Below are positions 12,541-24,799 of a DNA stretch of 64,000 nt, one piece after another (the first letter of the stretch is position 1; each line of letters starts with the position of its first letter). The position numbers and the translations under genes are program-made. The DNA comes from Megamerina dolium (taxonomy: Eukaryota > Arthropoda > Insecta > Diptera > Megamerinidae). Below the pieces are notes generated by a model. The model was not told the origin of the DNA and searched no databases. It saw only the letters and a program-made list of their open reading frames with translations. The DNA is taken from positions 10,262,242-10,326,241 of the forward strand of contig OY978528.1 of NCBI GenBank assembly GCA_963854835.1. The letters are read 5' to 3'.

Positions 12541-13600
12541 TTCGCGTGACAATTTGCACATTTATTGTGATATTTCGGCAAAATTTAACGGAAACTATCT
12601 ATGGATGGGTGCCGTGGCTCAATGGTTAGTGTGTTGGCCTGCTGATCTGTAGGTCGTGGTTCAATCCCCGGCTCATGCGTAACAAATTTCATATCGAAAA
12701 GATTTTTCTTTCGAACGGTACCCACCTGTCGGCAAGCAATTGGCAATTCTTCCGACAGTAACAACTTGACATGAAAAAGCTTCTAAAAGAACTCTGTGAC
12801 AAAGCTCAGAAAAAGTGATGTCGCAAGGGTTCTCCCGTTCGGAACCGGCTAAAATAAGTAGGTCCCTTCTGATACTGTCCAAAATTTAACACGCACACCA
12901 GTAATTGAAGAGAAGCTCGGCCAATGAGCCCTTCGGGGCTTTAAGTGCCACATATTTATTTATTTTTTTTATCTATGGATGACGTGCACACGATCTTCCA
13001 GTGCATCAACCGTTGCAGGCTTGTCACTATAGACATGTGCCTTAATATAGCCCCACAAAAAATAGCATAAAAGCGTTAAATCGCACGATGTAGGCGGCCA
13101 ATTTACAGGCCCCAAACGTGAAATAAACTGTTCACCGAATTCGCATCTGAATTAGGCCATTGTTTCGCGCATGCTGTGTGGCATGTGGCATCGTCTTGTT
13201 GAAACCACATATCAGCCAAGTCCAGCTATTCCATTTTGGGCAAAAAAAAAAAAAAAATAGTTTGTAATCATCGCATGGTAGCGCTTGCCATTCATAGTAA
13301 CGTTCCTATCTTCGTCTTCGCTGAAAAAGTACGATCCAGTGATGCCACCGACCCATAATCCAAACCAAACTGTGCATTTTTCAGGATGCATTGGCAGTTC
13401 TTACAATGCTTATGGCTGTTCTTCACACCAAATACGGCAATTTTGATTGTTCACGTATCCATTCAACCAGAAATGAGCTTCGTCGCTGAGTGGAAGAAGT
13501 AATAAAATTCAATAATCTGCAAGCGTTGTTCGTTCGAGAGTCAATTCATGGTTAAATTCGAGACCAAACTGAATATGTTTGACAGTAACATGTTACATGA
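12541..13600 (-). pseudogene. Mariner/Tc1-superfamily DDE transposase remnant, split by a SINE
   Basis: On the minus strand, decayed frames read SDEAHFWLNGYVNNQNCRIW (near 13490), GLDYGSVASLD / SYFFSEDEDRNVTMNGKRYH (near 13320), FQQDDATCHTA in shifted form (near 13180), GPVNWPPTSCDLT, YFLWGYIKAHVYSDKP and LEDRVHVIHR, ending at a TAG next to the SINE insertion point. These are the DDE blocks of a transposase group widespread in arthropods that is distinct from the three mariner copies here. The N-terminus is missing, a poly-A tract interrupts the middle, and the SINE at 12608-12969 sits at the 3' end of the coding part. Confidence 0.8.
12607..12969 (+). mobile_element. tRNA-derived SINE, full-length copy 1
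   Basis: The head is tRNA-like with a pol III A box TGGCTCAATGG (12615-12625, one mismatch to consensus) and B box GGTTCAATCCC (about 12658-12668, exact). It is followed by a unique body and a 3' end with CCCTTCGGGGCT and TTAAGTGCC, then a short T/A-rich tail. It is flanked by a 12-bp target duplication TATCTATGGATG at 12596-12607 and 12970-12981. The sequence is about 80-90% identical by eye to the copy at 39763. Confidence 0.9.
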
Positions 13601-14074
13601 AAACAGCTGAGCTGTCAAAAACAGTGTTGCCAAAAAGAAAGTTGCCAAAAAAATCACCCTCTAGCTCCCATACAAAATCAGAGCTACAATCGTGTCAATG
13701 AGTGGAGTGGAAAATTTCATGTAAATTTATATACACAAATTTAAATATCCAATTTGAATTTCAGAGCTTAGATTAAGATATATTCATTGATATAGAATTG
13801 GTTTTTGAAATAAATGAATAATAAAGCAAAATTATTCATATACGTACGTTCATATGAGTCTGTTTCACAAATATCTTCTACTACATACGGGGTTGTTTGT
13901 TACCATTTAATGCCAAATATTACACAAGAATAAATGAAGAATATCGACTGATTCACAAAAGCAATGAATAATAAAAGAAAAAGTTTATTCTAGTTTAAGT
14001 TCAAGGTGAGCACAACAACAACAGCAACAACAACAATCACAAAAACAACCAACAGTGACAATCAGAAATCATAT

Positions 14075-14116
<42 letters not shown>

Positions 14117-14965
14117 ACATTCAACTGATTGATAGAATAAGAAATAGGTAAAACGATAGAATCACAAATAGAGAGAGACAGAGCGAGAGGGAGAGAGAGA
14201 GATCGAGTGAGAAAGATATAAAGAATGAATAAGAGCAATACAAACAAAAAAGTAATAAATAAAAATAATAAAAAAATTATTTGTAGAATAAATACAAATA
14301 AATAAACAACTGAAAAGTGAAACCTTGAAATATTCACATACTCGTACATCAAATTCAAATTATGTGCATATATACGTTCATAAACAGCAAATCAACAAAT
14401 TTATGAATCGGTTGGTATGAAGAGTGGTGATATATAATATTTTTTTTTTTTGGATGTTAATAAAATCAAATTAAATGGAATGGAAACATCTGTTATATGT
14501 CCAATATATAAAATATACACATACTTATATAAATATGTATGTATGTAAATGTGTCCGCAGTAAATATAAACTTTGAAAAACTTTACAAAAAAAAACACAA
14601 ACCATTCAGTGGAAATATTTCCTAATTGGTGGCTTCAACAAGCATTGAAAGCATCGAAGAGCTCAATGTTTTCATCAAATTGAGATATAATGATATTTAC
14701 ATCACATAAATTGGAAATGTACATCGCTATAATTGAGAATTTTACTATAAATGATCAAGTATAAAGCATTTTTAACAAATTTTTACAAAACTTTTGAACC
14801 CATAGGAGAGATTTTTCTGATTTCAACGAAATCAAAACTCATTATGTGACTATTTTCCATCATTCACACATTTAGACAGTTACATTTTCTCAAGACAAGA
14901 CCGTTTGATATGGTCTTTCTGTGCGAAAAGATGAATATGAAAGCACAAGTTTACATGGTAGATGC
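13601..14965. other. Non-coding DNA with simple repeats
   Basis: It contains the long (CA)n tract and GA-rich runs at 14169-14210. CTCCCATACAAA near 13665 resembles one motif of the 153-bp family but stands alone. Confidence 0.65.
14077..14113 (+). repeat. (CA)n microsatellite
   Basis: About 18 CA units. Confidence 0.95.
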
Positions 14966-16159
14966 TAGGGCGGTCCCAGAACTACCCGACCTGACATATA
15001 GATGGCTGTAGTAGTTTGATAAAAAACTACTTTGGTGAAAAGTGGCAATCATATAAAACATATGTTTTAAGTATCAAGGCGTCACGTTGTTCAGTATTAT
15101 ATTTTTTTGGAGCCATCGAATTGGTCACCATTATGTAATTCAATACTTTCATTTGTCCAATGAATATTAAAGCCAAACTAGATTCTACTCTGGGGTAGTC
15201 TGATCCATCGTTTACGACCATAAAATATTGGGTGGCATAGTTTAAACGAGGTCATACGAGCTGACAAGACGAACAGCGTAGTGGTCAACCAATTGAGGTG
15301 GCCACGCCAGAAGAAAATCCACAAAATGGTATTGGATGGTCGCCGGCTGAAGATGCAGAGCTAGGTGAAATTACAGGCATTTCAAAAAATGCTATACGTC
15401 GTATATTAACCGAAAATTTCGAGATGAAAATGCTGTGTGCAAGATGGGTGTCGCGTTTGCTCACAATAGAACAAAAACAACGTCGTGAAGATGTTTCTAT
15501 AGAGTGTTTGGCGACATTTCACAGTAATAAAGCCGAGTTTTTGCGTCGATTCGTAACCATGAATGAGACATGGGTCCATCACCACTTTACACCTGAGACA
15601 AAGGAGCAGTCAAAACAGTGGACTGAAAGGGAAGAATCGTTTTTTGGCATGCACGTGGGATAATTTCGATTGATTATCTGCAAAAAGGAAAAACAATCAA
15701 CGGCGAGTATTATGCGTTGTTAAGTTGCAGCGTTTAAGTAATGAAATTAAAGAAAAAAGGCCGCATTTGGCGAAAAAGAACGATGTTGTTTCATCAAGAC
15801 AATGCACCAATTCACACATCCGCTATTGCGATGGCCAAAATCAATAAATTAAAGATCGAATTGCTTTAGCAAGCACCTTATTCGCCAGATTAAGCTCCTT
15901 CGGACTATTTTCTATTTCCAATTTGGAAAAAAAAAGCTTAGTGGTAGAAGATTTGCAAACAATGAAGAGGTGAAGTCTGCGGTAGATGGCTATTTTAATG
16001 AGCTAGAAAGTTCATACTATAAACAGGGTATCGAAGCTATAGAATATCGCTGGGAAAAGTGTACAGAGCCGAATGGAGATTATGTTGAGAAATAAAGACA
16101 AAATTTTCCTAAATTTATTGTTTTCTTTGTAATGTCGGGTAGTTCTGAGACCGTCCTCG
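14966..16159 (+). mobile_element. Mariner-family transposon, copy 1
   Basis: Ends match the same inverted-repeat family: GGGCGGTCCCAGAACTACCC on the left, apparently lacking its first three bases, and TCTGAGACCGTCCTCG on the right, followed by TA at 16160-16161. It is about 1190 bp and carries an internal deletion of roughly 54 bp in the transposase relative to the other copies. Confidence 0.9.
15100..16095 (+). pseudogene. Mariner transposase remnant with Asp-to-Asn change
   Basis: The longest open stretch, 15298-15663, covers the linker and the first catalytic segment, reading VTMNETWVHHHFTPET with Asn for the catalytic Asp. The start codon region is deleted, and the 54-bp deletion at about 15630 removes the segment after the first catalytic block. 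Downstream the HQDNAPIHTS segment and a mutated SPDLAPSDYF segment are visible in another frame with in-frame stops, ending at a TAA near 16095. It cannot encode an active enzyme. Confidence 0.87.
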
Positions 16160-16189
16160 TACATGTCGATGCTATTCTATTAAGCCTAT

Positions 16190-16575
16190 TGTCAATTATA
16201 TTTATTAACAATTAAATAAAATCGTAAATACCAAGTTTCAGCTTGATAATATTATATTTTCGTGCGCAAAGTATGAAAAACGCACTTTTAAGAACATATT
16301 TTTATATGGGAAGTAGTCGTATTTTTAATCCGATTGATCCAATTTTCAAATATATCCACTAATAGCTTAAAAAAAATTGCAAATACCAAATTTCAGCCTG
16401 ATAACTTTAGATTTTCGTGTGTAACGCATGAAAGAACATATTCAACAACATACATTTGTCTGGGAGATCGGCATGGTTTTCATACAGTCCGACTTATTTT
16501 CTAATATATATGTATATTCTATGATTAGATTGAATTTAAGTATCAAGTTTCAACTTGATAACTTGAAAAAATAAA
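16190..16575 (+). repeat. 153-bp repeat, about 2 monomers
   Basis: The TATG-equivalent position occurs at 16305 and 16459. CAAGTTTCAGCTTGATAA and ATTTTCGTG(C/T)G segments precede each. The array begins about 30 bp after the end of mariner copy 1. Confidence 0.8.
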
Positions 16576-17379
16576 TCACTTCTAAATTATATTCATTTAC
16601 TATATCGCTTTTGTTTCTAAATTTAAAAAAAAAAAAACCCAAATCTCTATTTGTTATTCATATAAAATAATAATATATTTAAACCTAAATTAATATTGAT
16701 TGCTTTGAAGTCATCCTATAAAGAATTAACCAGATTTTAGCAATTTTTTTTTTGCAATTTCGAAAGTTTGATTAATTATTTGTTATAATTGTTTTAGCTA
16801 TATCTAAAGAAAAAAAAAAACTAGTACAACAAGACATCAACGCCATTATTTATATTTGAAAATAATGCCATATTAATGTTTTTATAAAAATTTATTGCTT
16901 CTTTCGATAGTAAAAGTATAAATCACAAATATATTTTAAAAAAAAGCTTGTTTTATTTTATTAATTTTTTTTTTTATTTAATTAATTAATTAAAATTTAT
17001 ATATATTAATAATATAGCAATTATATGAGAAGCAATAAAAAAAAATTGCAATTTAAGACAAACAAACAAAAAATGCAATAAATTATGCTATTTTTCGCAA
17101 TGAAATTCTAATGAATGCAACAAGCATAATTATAAATGCAATACAACACAATACGGAAGAAAAGTTTGTTAGTATTAATAAACAACAACAACAACACAAG
17201 CTTAATAATAGCCACGTGATGATTAATGTGGCACACTCACATATACAATACCCATACGATATGTGTTACATGTGCATTTGTGCAGAATTATGACAAGCCT
17301 ACAAAAATGGAATATATTGTATGTATGTACATATATGACTAACTAAACAACAACAACAACAACAATGTAAACATGCCGT
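16576..17379. other. AT-rich non-coding DNA
   Basis: Poly-A/T tracts and (AATT)n near 16979-16992. Nothing recognised. Confidence 0.7.
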
Positions 17380-17840
17380 GTAGAAAAAATATTTGAAGTG
17401 CTTCGAAGTGGACCAGTGTTCAAGGGAGAGAATAAGAAGATTTTATACTGCTCCTTCGATTCGACAATTTTTGGTTGTGACTGTTTGCATATGATCGAAA
17501 AATATTTTGTCAAAAAAAAAAAAAAATACTCGATGTCGAAATATTTTTGCAATAATATCGAATAAGTTTTGTCACTTTTCGAACATTATTGTTAATCAAA
17601 CTGGAACAATATCGACAAATGACAAAAGCCAATGTACTGCATTAATGCCGAAATATTTTTGCAATAATATCGAAATATTTTCCGTCACTTCTTCGACATT
17701 ATTTCAAACAAAAAGTGCAATATTATCGAAAGAAACTATGGATTTGGATTTTTAATAAAAAAAAAAACACAATTCGACATTATTGCAATATTTTTCGATA
17801 TTCATGCATAATAACGCAGATCGTATATAGAAAAAGTGTC
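17380..17840. repeat. Related hairpin repeats
   Basis: Hairpin motifs of the same kind appear here: GATGTCGAAATATTTTTGCA, CTTCGACATTATTTC..GTGCAATATTATCGAAA, and ATTCGACATTATTGCAATAT. TGTACTGCATTAATGCCGAA at about 17632 matches the terminus of the 36735-38420 element. This is probably a rearranged or partial copy. Confidence 0.65.
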
Positions 17841-19317
17841 AGAAAAAAAAAGGGCAAGATATGTTCGAAATATGTATGTTTTATGAAAATATATAAAAAA
17901 TTGTAAAATTATTGAAACTTTCGAGGATGTTCCGGTGAAAATAATAAGTGTTCAAATATGAAAAATATGCTGCAAAACTTGGTTAACCGCAATATTCATT
18001 TTGATGTGTATTTATGCATACATTTTCTAAGGAAAAATTAAAATCAATCACAAAAACAAAGTTTACAAACTAAAATGTTTGTTTGGTTATCCGTAATATA
18101 ATTTTATGGTGAATTTTATTTATTTTTTTTTTTTTTTTTTTTTTGTATTTGTCAAAATGCTAAAGAAAACGTCTTTAAAGTTAACAATCTTAAATTCAAA
18201 TACCATAAAAAAATAAAAAAATAAAAATTAAAATTAAAAAAATTTCTTAAATATGGTTAAAATCATCCACAAGAATGGCAAATATTATAACTTAAAATTT
18301 TATAAAAAAAATTTTTTTTTTTTTAATTATAAACATAGAAAATCAAATACCAAAAAAAAAAAATTGTGATTTATTTCTTAAAGATGGTTAAAATCATCCA
18401 TAAAAAATTAAAAAAAAAAAATTTATTTAAAAAATTTAAAAAAAAATTTTTTTAATAAATTTAAAATGCTTTACTTATTTTTTTGTGGTGTTAAATGGTT
18501 GAAAAATACATAAAAAAAAAACCCTTTTATTATCACTATAGTTGGACTATGATCCATTTGGAACTAGAGTTCGTCGATTTCGAAGCTGATATGTATATTT
18601 TCCACTAGGGCATCTGCAACATTATTGCAACTACAAAAGCAACCACTTGTTAGTGTTGATTTAAATGAATTTGTATATTCTTCGAATCCCGCTGGTCACT
18701 TCTAATGGTTACAAAATACAATTTTTTATTAGAAATGAGGAAAATGGGTTGAATTAGTGTGCAAATATTTTTAATGGAATTATTTTGAATATTTGTCATT
18801 GTATTCGCATTAACTTCTATTGTTAAAGCATTTTTTTCCACAATCCATGAGGTCACTGTTAATGAATTATGAGTAAAATGTAACATATACAAATATACTC
18901 GTACTATGATAGATGCAAAAATTATCCATCCAATTATGGGATAATTCATTCAAATCCAATGAATATTACACCTAGAAATATATGCACAAACATTCTAGTA
19001 TTTTCATTCTAAATACAAATGTGTATGTAAATGTGCGATTTGGCATTTTTAATTTAATTTAATTGCTATGTGATATTTATAATAAATACTCAATACGTCA
19101 GACATTGTATATATATATATACTATATACATACATACATACATACATACCCCATTGTACCCAAAAATAACCACAATCTATGGTATGACTGTTTCGCACTA
19201 TTTTGCCCACCTTTAGTACACACACACACACACACATTAATTCAATATATGAAATTTTTTGTACACTAAACTTAATTGCAATTAATGTGTGAGCAATCTA
19301 AGTATTTTGTACATACT

Positions 19318-19352
<35 letters not shown>

Positions 19353-19834
19353 CGCTAAATATAATTAAAACAACAACAACAACGACAACAGCAGTGGTTG
19401 TGTATGATAACAAAACGCAAGCACCACATCAAGTTCAAAGTAAAGCCTATAAGCAATTAACACATTCTATTTAGCATTTACTTACATTACTCTCACTCTG
19501 ACACTCGCTCTCTTTCTCTCTCTCGCTCTTTCTCTTCTCTTATTACTCGTACATTCTCTCATTGTGTTTACTACAGTTAGAAGATTGTATGCTTGTGTTA
19601 TTACCGAAATGTTTAAGCATGTTTGTGTTTGTAGTCACCTTTTCATAAAAAAAAACACAAAAAAAACAATAAAAAAAAAAACAAACAAAAAAAAACACAT
19701 TTGAAATGCTGTTCTATTCCTAAGTTTGCCTTTATTAGCTTTAAGATACGAACAAGCTGTTGTATAGAGGGTGGAAGGAATATGAACCATAGAGAAAGAG
19801 AGAAATAAAGTAATGATGAGAGTAAACAGTAGCA
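17841..19834. other. AT-rich non-coding DNA with homopolymer and TA tracts
   Basis: From 18120 to 18480 it is almost only A and T, with two diverged copies of a GGTTAAAATCATCCA-containing segment at about 18253 and 18387. It has (ACAT)n near 19127-19148 and the (TA)n tract. No gene seen. Confidence 0.65.
19321..19350 (+). repeat. (TA)n microsatellite
   Basis: Fifteen TA units. Confidence 0.95.
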
Positions 19835-19904
19835 GTGTGACCATTATACAATTTTTCGACATTTACTCGTTTACTTTCAATTCAAATGTATAAGATGTAA
19901 CATG

Positions 19905-20830
19905 ATTTTTTTAAACACGATAAGTTTCCGGTGGATTATTTTCTCGGAACATTTTAACCTACAAGCTACCACCCATGTGGATCATTTTGAAACTTTTTTT
20001 GAAAAATCTCCAACACATATAAAAAAAAAGCCAAAAATTACTCATACAGATGGTAGCTAGAGGGTTAAAATGTTTGAAGAAAATAATCCGCAGTAGATTT
20101 TAATATGGGTCCCCGAAGACAAGAACTATACCAAATGTAATTTTACATATGATTTTTCAAATTCCATGATTTTACTTCAGAACGAAAAAACCAAATTTTT
20201 AACCACTGTAAAAAAAATTGTGACATAGTGAAGCACAAAGGGTTTAGGGGAATTTTTATTACTGAATTCCAGTGCTATTGTTTGAGATTGGTTTAGTTCA
20301 CACCCGAGACGAAGACCCTTAAATTGTGGAATGAAGCTATCACACGATGCAATAGATGCTTAAAAATAAAGTACCTCAATTTTTAATTCATTTTTTACAT
20401 CTTATCTATAAGTGGTACATATTTTTTGTCTTCAGTGATTCGTTGTGAAAATTTCGAGAGAATATTTTTGTTGAAGACTTTAACCCTTAATCTCCACCCC
20501 AAATGTTGACTTTTATGGATGTTTTCAGAAAAAAAAACCCAAAAATGACCCATACGGGTGGTTGTTAGAGGATTAAAATGTTCTGAGAAGATAATACTCA
20601 GAAAATTTTAATATAGGCCTCCGAAGACAAGAACTATACCAAATGTAATTTTATGTATGATTTTTCAAATTCCATGACTCTATTTCTGATCGAAAAACTT
20701 TAAACCACTGTACAAGAAAAAAAAATTGTGACTTAGTAGAGCAAAATCAAATTGAGAATTTTTTACCCAGAAGAAATGCTGTCGTTTGAGATTACTTTGG
20801 TTCACCGCCGAGAGGGTGAATAGAAAGGCA
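19905..20830 (+). repeat. 518-bp tandem duplication
   Basis: CCGAAGACAAGAACTATACC occurs at 20113 and 20631. Flanking segments also repeat in order: ACCCAT(G/A)(C/T)GG, GAGGATTAAAATG-type, TGATTTTTCAAATTCCATGA, TTGTGAC(A/T)TAGT and GTTTGAGATT..TTCAC. The two units differ by many substitutions, so the duplication is old. Confidence 0.8.
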
Positions 20831-20955
20831 GTTTAGGCAAATGGAATACAATATTGATTCTTTTTATATTTTTTTCCGTTTTTCTATATAGATTTTGAAA
20901 TTTTACTGCAATGAGAATTAAACATAAAAAATAGAAAGAAATAATCAGGGTTTCC

Positions 20956-21291
20956 GTGGGAAATTTCTTCAGGATAGGCCTGAATATTATTTATGATTAT
21001 TTAAGGAAAATCACTTTTCGAACTACTGTTGCTCAAAAATTATATTCTTATATTTTACTGTGTCAGCATAGAAAATTTGCAATAATAAATGTTAATAAAA
21101 CCACATTTTTGAAAGTACATTCGAACACATCCAATGTTAGAAAACTTTTAGATTTTCAAAAAGCACAAGCATCACTGAGGCAACTTAAGCTTGTAGAATG
21201 CCACCGTATTGCGATTAACACCATTACTCTACATATCACATCTCATGGTGCAGAATTTAATATTTTTCCAAATAGCCCTGTCGGCAAGTAA
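20956..21291 (+). other. Open reading frame of 111 codons, unknown
   Basis: The predicted product has no low-complexity bias (it contains KAQASLRQLKLVECHRIAIN) and is one of the few non-repetitive longer frames outside transposases. I recognise no family, see no splice sites and find no start context. It lies inside the candidate element bracketed by TGGTCACAC motifs, so a decayed mobile-element protein is more likely than a host gene. Confidence 0.2.
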
Positions 21292-21539
21292 TCGACAAAG
21301 AGCAGAAAAATTACCATGAAAATCTTTTTTAAAAAGTTCTACGATGAAAAATAGAAATTTCTGAAAGAAAAGTTCAGTCATTGCCAGTATAAATATCTTT
21401 TATTTATATTTTTACCATCATATGTGGAGACTAACGAATGAAAAACCAGTCCTGTGGTAAATCTAAAAAAGAAAGTGGCCATGGATAGTTCACACGCTAA
21501 GAATAACCTTTAGATAGCATTACCAGAATGGCAATAGAT

Positions 21540-21700
21540 TGAAACCCTCAAGGGAGCAGAGATCGCGGTCGGTCAAAAAAAATACTTGGAGCTAGCTGAT
21601 GTCAACACAACATGGGACGGCGCAAAAATAACAGCACAGAACCGTGTACGATGGAAGAGTCTTGTTGTGGCCCTATGCTTCCGAGAGGAGTGAACAAGGA
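21540..21700 (+). pseudogene. Possible LINE C-terminal fragment
   Basis: The plus strand reads TTWDGAKITAQNRVRWKSLV followed by VALCFREE and a stop at about 21689. This resembles the closing segment (..W..A...AQDR.RW...V.ALC) of many endonuclease/reverse-transcriptase LINE proteins. The match is short and rests on memory of the family; no other domain is seen nearby. Confidence 0.4.
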
Positions 21701-21972
21701 AAGAAAATAAATTTATATCGAACACTCCCAAATTGGCTATTCCAAAACTCTTGGTGCTGAATGTGAATGAATAATTTAGATTTACTCTTTCGGTACTCAT
21801 ATGGGTTCTCAAAGAGGTAATACTATAAGAAGAAATGTCATTAAAATTGTGGTATTCTAAAGACAATTTTAAGCACAATGTATTTTATCTGCATAAAGAG
21901 GCAAAAAAATCCAAAAATCTAAATATAGCAAAAAAAAATTTTTTTTTTTTTTACAAAAATCTGGTCACACTA

Positions 21973-23265
21973 TTAAGCAAGTCCAATCAGTGAGTGAGTT
22001 AACGCGGAACATTATTTCAACGTTCCAATATGATACACTAATAATAATAACAAAAAAAAAATATAAATAATAATAATAATAACAACAACAACAACAATAC
22101 TACATATTATATCACAAGGTCGTTCTCTTTGCTGACGCTATCATACGTACATACTGTTGCTATTGTTCTTGTTATTTCACAACTTAATATTCTTAATACA
22201 GTTCTCGTTCTCGTTGTTGTTGTTGTTGTTGTTCGTATATTCGTTCCTTTGTATTTGTATTCGGCCAGAATATTGTATGCATGTGCTGTTGTATGGATAT
22301 ATCTGGATTTTTGAATTTCTGTATGTTTTTGTTTTTTTTTTTTTTTGTGATTCTCCTTTTCCATATACTCGTACACCATTCTCATATTTATTATTATATA
22401 TTATTCTTATTATTTTGGCTTTTATTGTTGTTGTTGTTGTTGTTATTATTGCTTTTGATTCACTCCTTTTTTTTTTTGGTCATAAAAACTCTACCATATA
22501 ATTCTAAATACTAATTTTATTGTGTCGTTGTTATTGTACATAATAATATGCAGTAGGAAATTAAAGAATTATATGGAAATTAATTTTTGCTATATATTGT
22601 ATTAATTTGTTGTTGTTCTTACTTCTTCTATTCACAATTAAAACATGTCGCATGTCGTCAAGTGTTACCTAATCAATAATTAAGGATATGAATATACTCG
22701 TATGTACCTAAAGGAGTATCGTATGGTCTTTATGGGGTAGTATGTACATGTATTGTAGTTTTACATGTTAATTGTAGCACACAAACTTTATATCGTAATT
22801 GAAATAAATATATTATGAACTTGAAGTAGTCATTATTAGGAATTGTTAAACTAGATGTACCATAGTACATAGCACAATTCCGAGAAAGTGCTCCAGTGTA
22901 TATATAGAAAATATTCTAAATGATCAACATTTCCATAAAAACTAAAATACCGTCATTCATATAAGCAAGCAGATTACCGATATTAGTCGATTTCATGCAA
23001 AAGAAATTACGAGAGAATACTTTATTGCAAAAGATGTGTCGCAGAAGCTTTTAGAAGCTTTCATGAGAGCTTGCAATTAACTATCTGATAGATGTGCAAG
23101 TTCTAATAACCTTCTGGTCTTTTTAAAAGTTAGTCTGGGTCCACCGATAGTTCTGGGGGCATTGCGAAGAGTACTGATGTCTCTCAATGCAAGTAGAAAT
23201 AGAATTTTAATTGGTATTGTATTTTGAAATGAACTGCTTATGATAGCTGATTCCAGACAGCAGAG
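21973..23265. other. Non-coding DNA with trinucleotide repeats
   Basis: AAT, AAC, GTT and TTG repeats between 22040 and 22460 create overlapping poly-Val/Leu/Phe frames. Nothing else is recognised. AGAAGCTTTTAGAAGC near 23043 is a word also found in the SINE body. Confidence 0.65.
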
Positions 23266-23392
23266 CTCTTGTGACATCACTTTTTCAGAGATTTGTTACA
23301 GAGCCCTTAAATCCTTCTGAATTTCCAGACCATTTTTTTTTTATTTCCATAAAACAATAAATTGCTTGCCAACAGGTGGGCAGAGCTTGAAA
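23266..23392 (-). mobile_element. Fragment of the same SINE family
   Basis: The reverse complement matches two parts of the SINE body: the CTCTTGTGACATCACTTTTT segment and the ATTGCTTGCCAACAGGTGGG segment. They are separated by unrelated T-rich sequence where about 60 bp of the SINE is replaced. The tRNA-like head is absent. Confidence 0.6.
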
Positions 23393-23589
23393 GTAAAAAT
23401 TAATACCTTCCTGAAAAAATCCTCTTGAATTAGCTGTACTTCGATACAAACACATGACCCATGATAAGAAAATATATAAGCTACAGAATTGTATTGTATT
23501 ATTAACAGACCCTTATACACTGCGACCAGACTTGATCTATTGTGCAGTCTTTGGGTAACCCTAAATTTTTAGGCTTTTAATAAATTTCA

Positions 23590-24480
23590 GCACTTTGTTG
23601 GGTTCATTCATTATTCCACAATTTGTATGGAGGCACTGTACTATCGCCAAAGTGGTTTAGTCTTTGTCTGCCAAGAGCTTGACATTCACAGAGAATGTGC
23701 TCCGAGTTTTCGATGTCTAAGTTGCAGAATCTGCAAACATCAGTGTCAGATAGATCTAACTTCTTTAAGTAGTATCTGAGGCTGCTGCAGCGGCCTGTGA
23801 AATAACCACAAAGAATACGTAAGTCAACTCTACCAAATGTGAGCATCTTTTTAGATATCCCTTTATCCTTGGGATTAGAAACTGTTTTGCTTGAAGCTGC
23901 CCTATATTATTGAGCCACTGTTCTGCAAATTTCTTTTCCTCCCATTTCCAGATAATCTCTTTGGCATGGCATCTAGCCAAACCACAGAAGGGTTCAGGAT
24001 CGATCAGGGATTTTTCAGCGTTCATTTTGGTTAGTTTATTAGCTATTTCGTTCCTCTGGTGTCCTTCATGGCCAGGTATACAACTTAATGCCACAGTATT
24101 TAGGTTTCCTAGCTCATTTAGAAGGCTGAGACATTCATCTACTAATTTAGAGGTGATTGTCAAAGATTGAAGAGCTTTCAAAGCTACTTGCCTATCTGAT
24201 AATATATAAATATGGGATCCTTGTATCTTTCTTCAAAGACACTACCGTACGCTTATTTCAATGGCATGAGCTTCCGCTTGGAAAATTGTTGGGTAAAAAC
24301 CCATTGGGATTGATCGTCTGAATTTGAGGCCATAAATTCCCACCACGGTTCCACTATCTTCCAGCTTCGATTGAATCTTCGCTCCATGCTTCTCTTTCGC
24401 GTATAACGATTTCGAAGTCTCGGAAGTATGATGATATTTTTGAGGCCAGTGTGTTCTCGTTAAACAAAATGGGGCTATTG
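23590..24480 (-). pseudogene. LINE retrotransposon 3' end: RNase H and zinc-knuckle remnant
   Basis: On the minus strand the parts occur in RNase H order: a GTVVGIYGLKF..TIFQAEAHAIE segment (24242-24400), YILSDRQVALKALQSL (near 24190), and NTVALSCIPGHEGHQRNEIANKL (near 24080), where the family has W(I/V)PGHxGxxGNExADxLA. Then comes a linker and a C-terminal CRFC..EHILCEC knuckle (near 23700). Trp to Cys, Gly to Arg and the ADxLA Asp to Asn show decay. The arrangement fits the C-terminus of I- or LOA-type non-LTR elements; the reverse transcriptase is absent. Confidence 0.78.
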
Positions 24481-24799
24481 GCAAAGTTTTCTAAAACTTT
24501 TAAGCACCCGGTTAGATATCCACTTTTGTATCTCGAGATACCTTGCAGCCTTAAGGCTGAGAGGCTACAGAATATAAATACTTATTGGATTAAAAAAATT
24601 GATAATGAATTCATGTTAATTCATGCCATGCTTTAGGGGTCATTAAACTATTGTAAAATTACGTCCTTAATCTGAATCCGAACATAGATTACTGAAGATG
24701 CAGTCCGTAGTTATTTCATGCAACGCCGTGGTGAATCAATCAATTATTTAGGACAATGTATATATGTTGTAATAAATCAAAAAGGTTTATGAAGCCTCT

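Larger units (their letters stand above)
19836..21972. mobile_element. Candidate element bracketed by AGTGTGACCA inverted motifs
   Basis: CAGTGTGACCAT at about 19835 and CTGGTCACACTA at about 21961 form an inverted pair enclosing 2.1 kb that is less AT-rich than its flanks. Inside are a 518-bp tandem duplication, an open frame of 111 codons (20956-21291) of no recognised family, and a possible LINE fragment. The inverted repeat is only 10-11 bp and no target duplication is evident, so a transposon identity is an inference. Confidence 0.4.

Noticed and set aside
12607..12680. Possible tRNA gene
   Set aside because: A and B boxes are present, but the anticodon loop is 6 nt, the acceptor stem does not pair properly and the sequence continues as a repeated body with target duplications; it is a SINE head.
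22107..22514. Overlapping hydrophobic frames suggestive of membrane proteins
   Set aside because: They derive from TTG/GTT and poly-T simple repeats, with no family resemblance.
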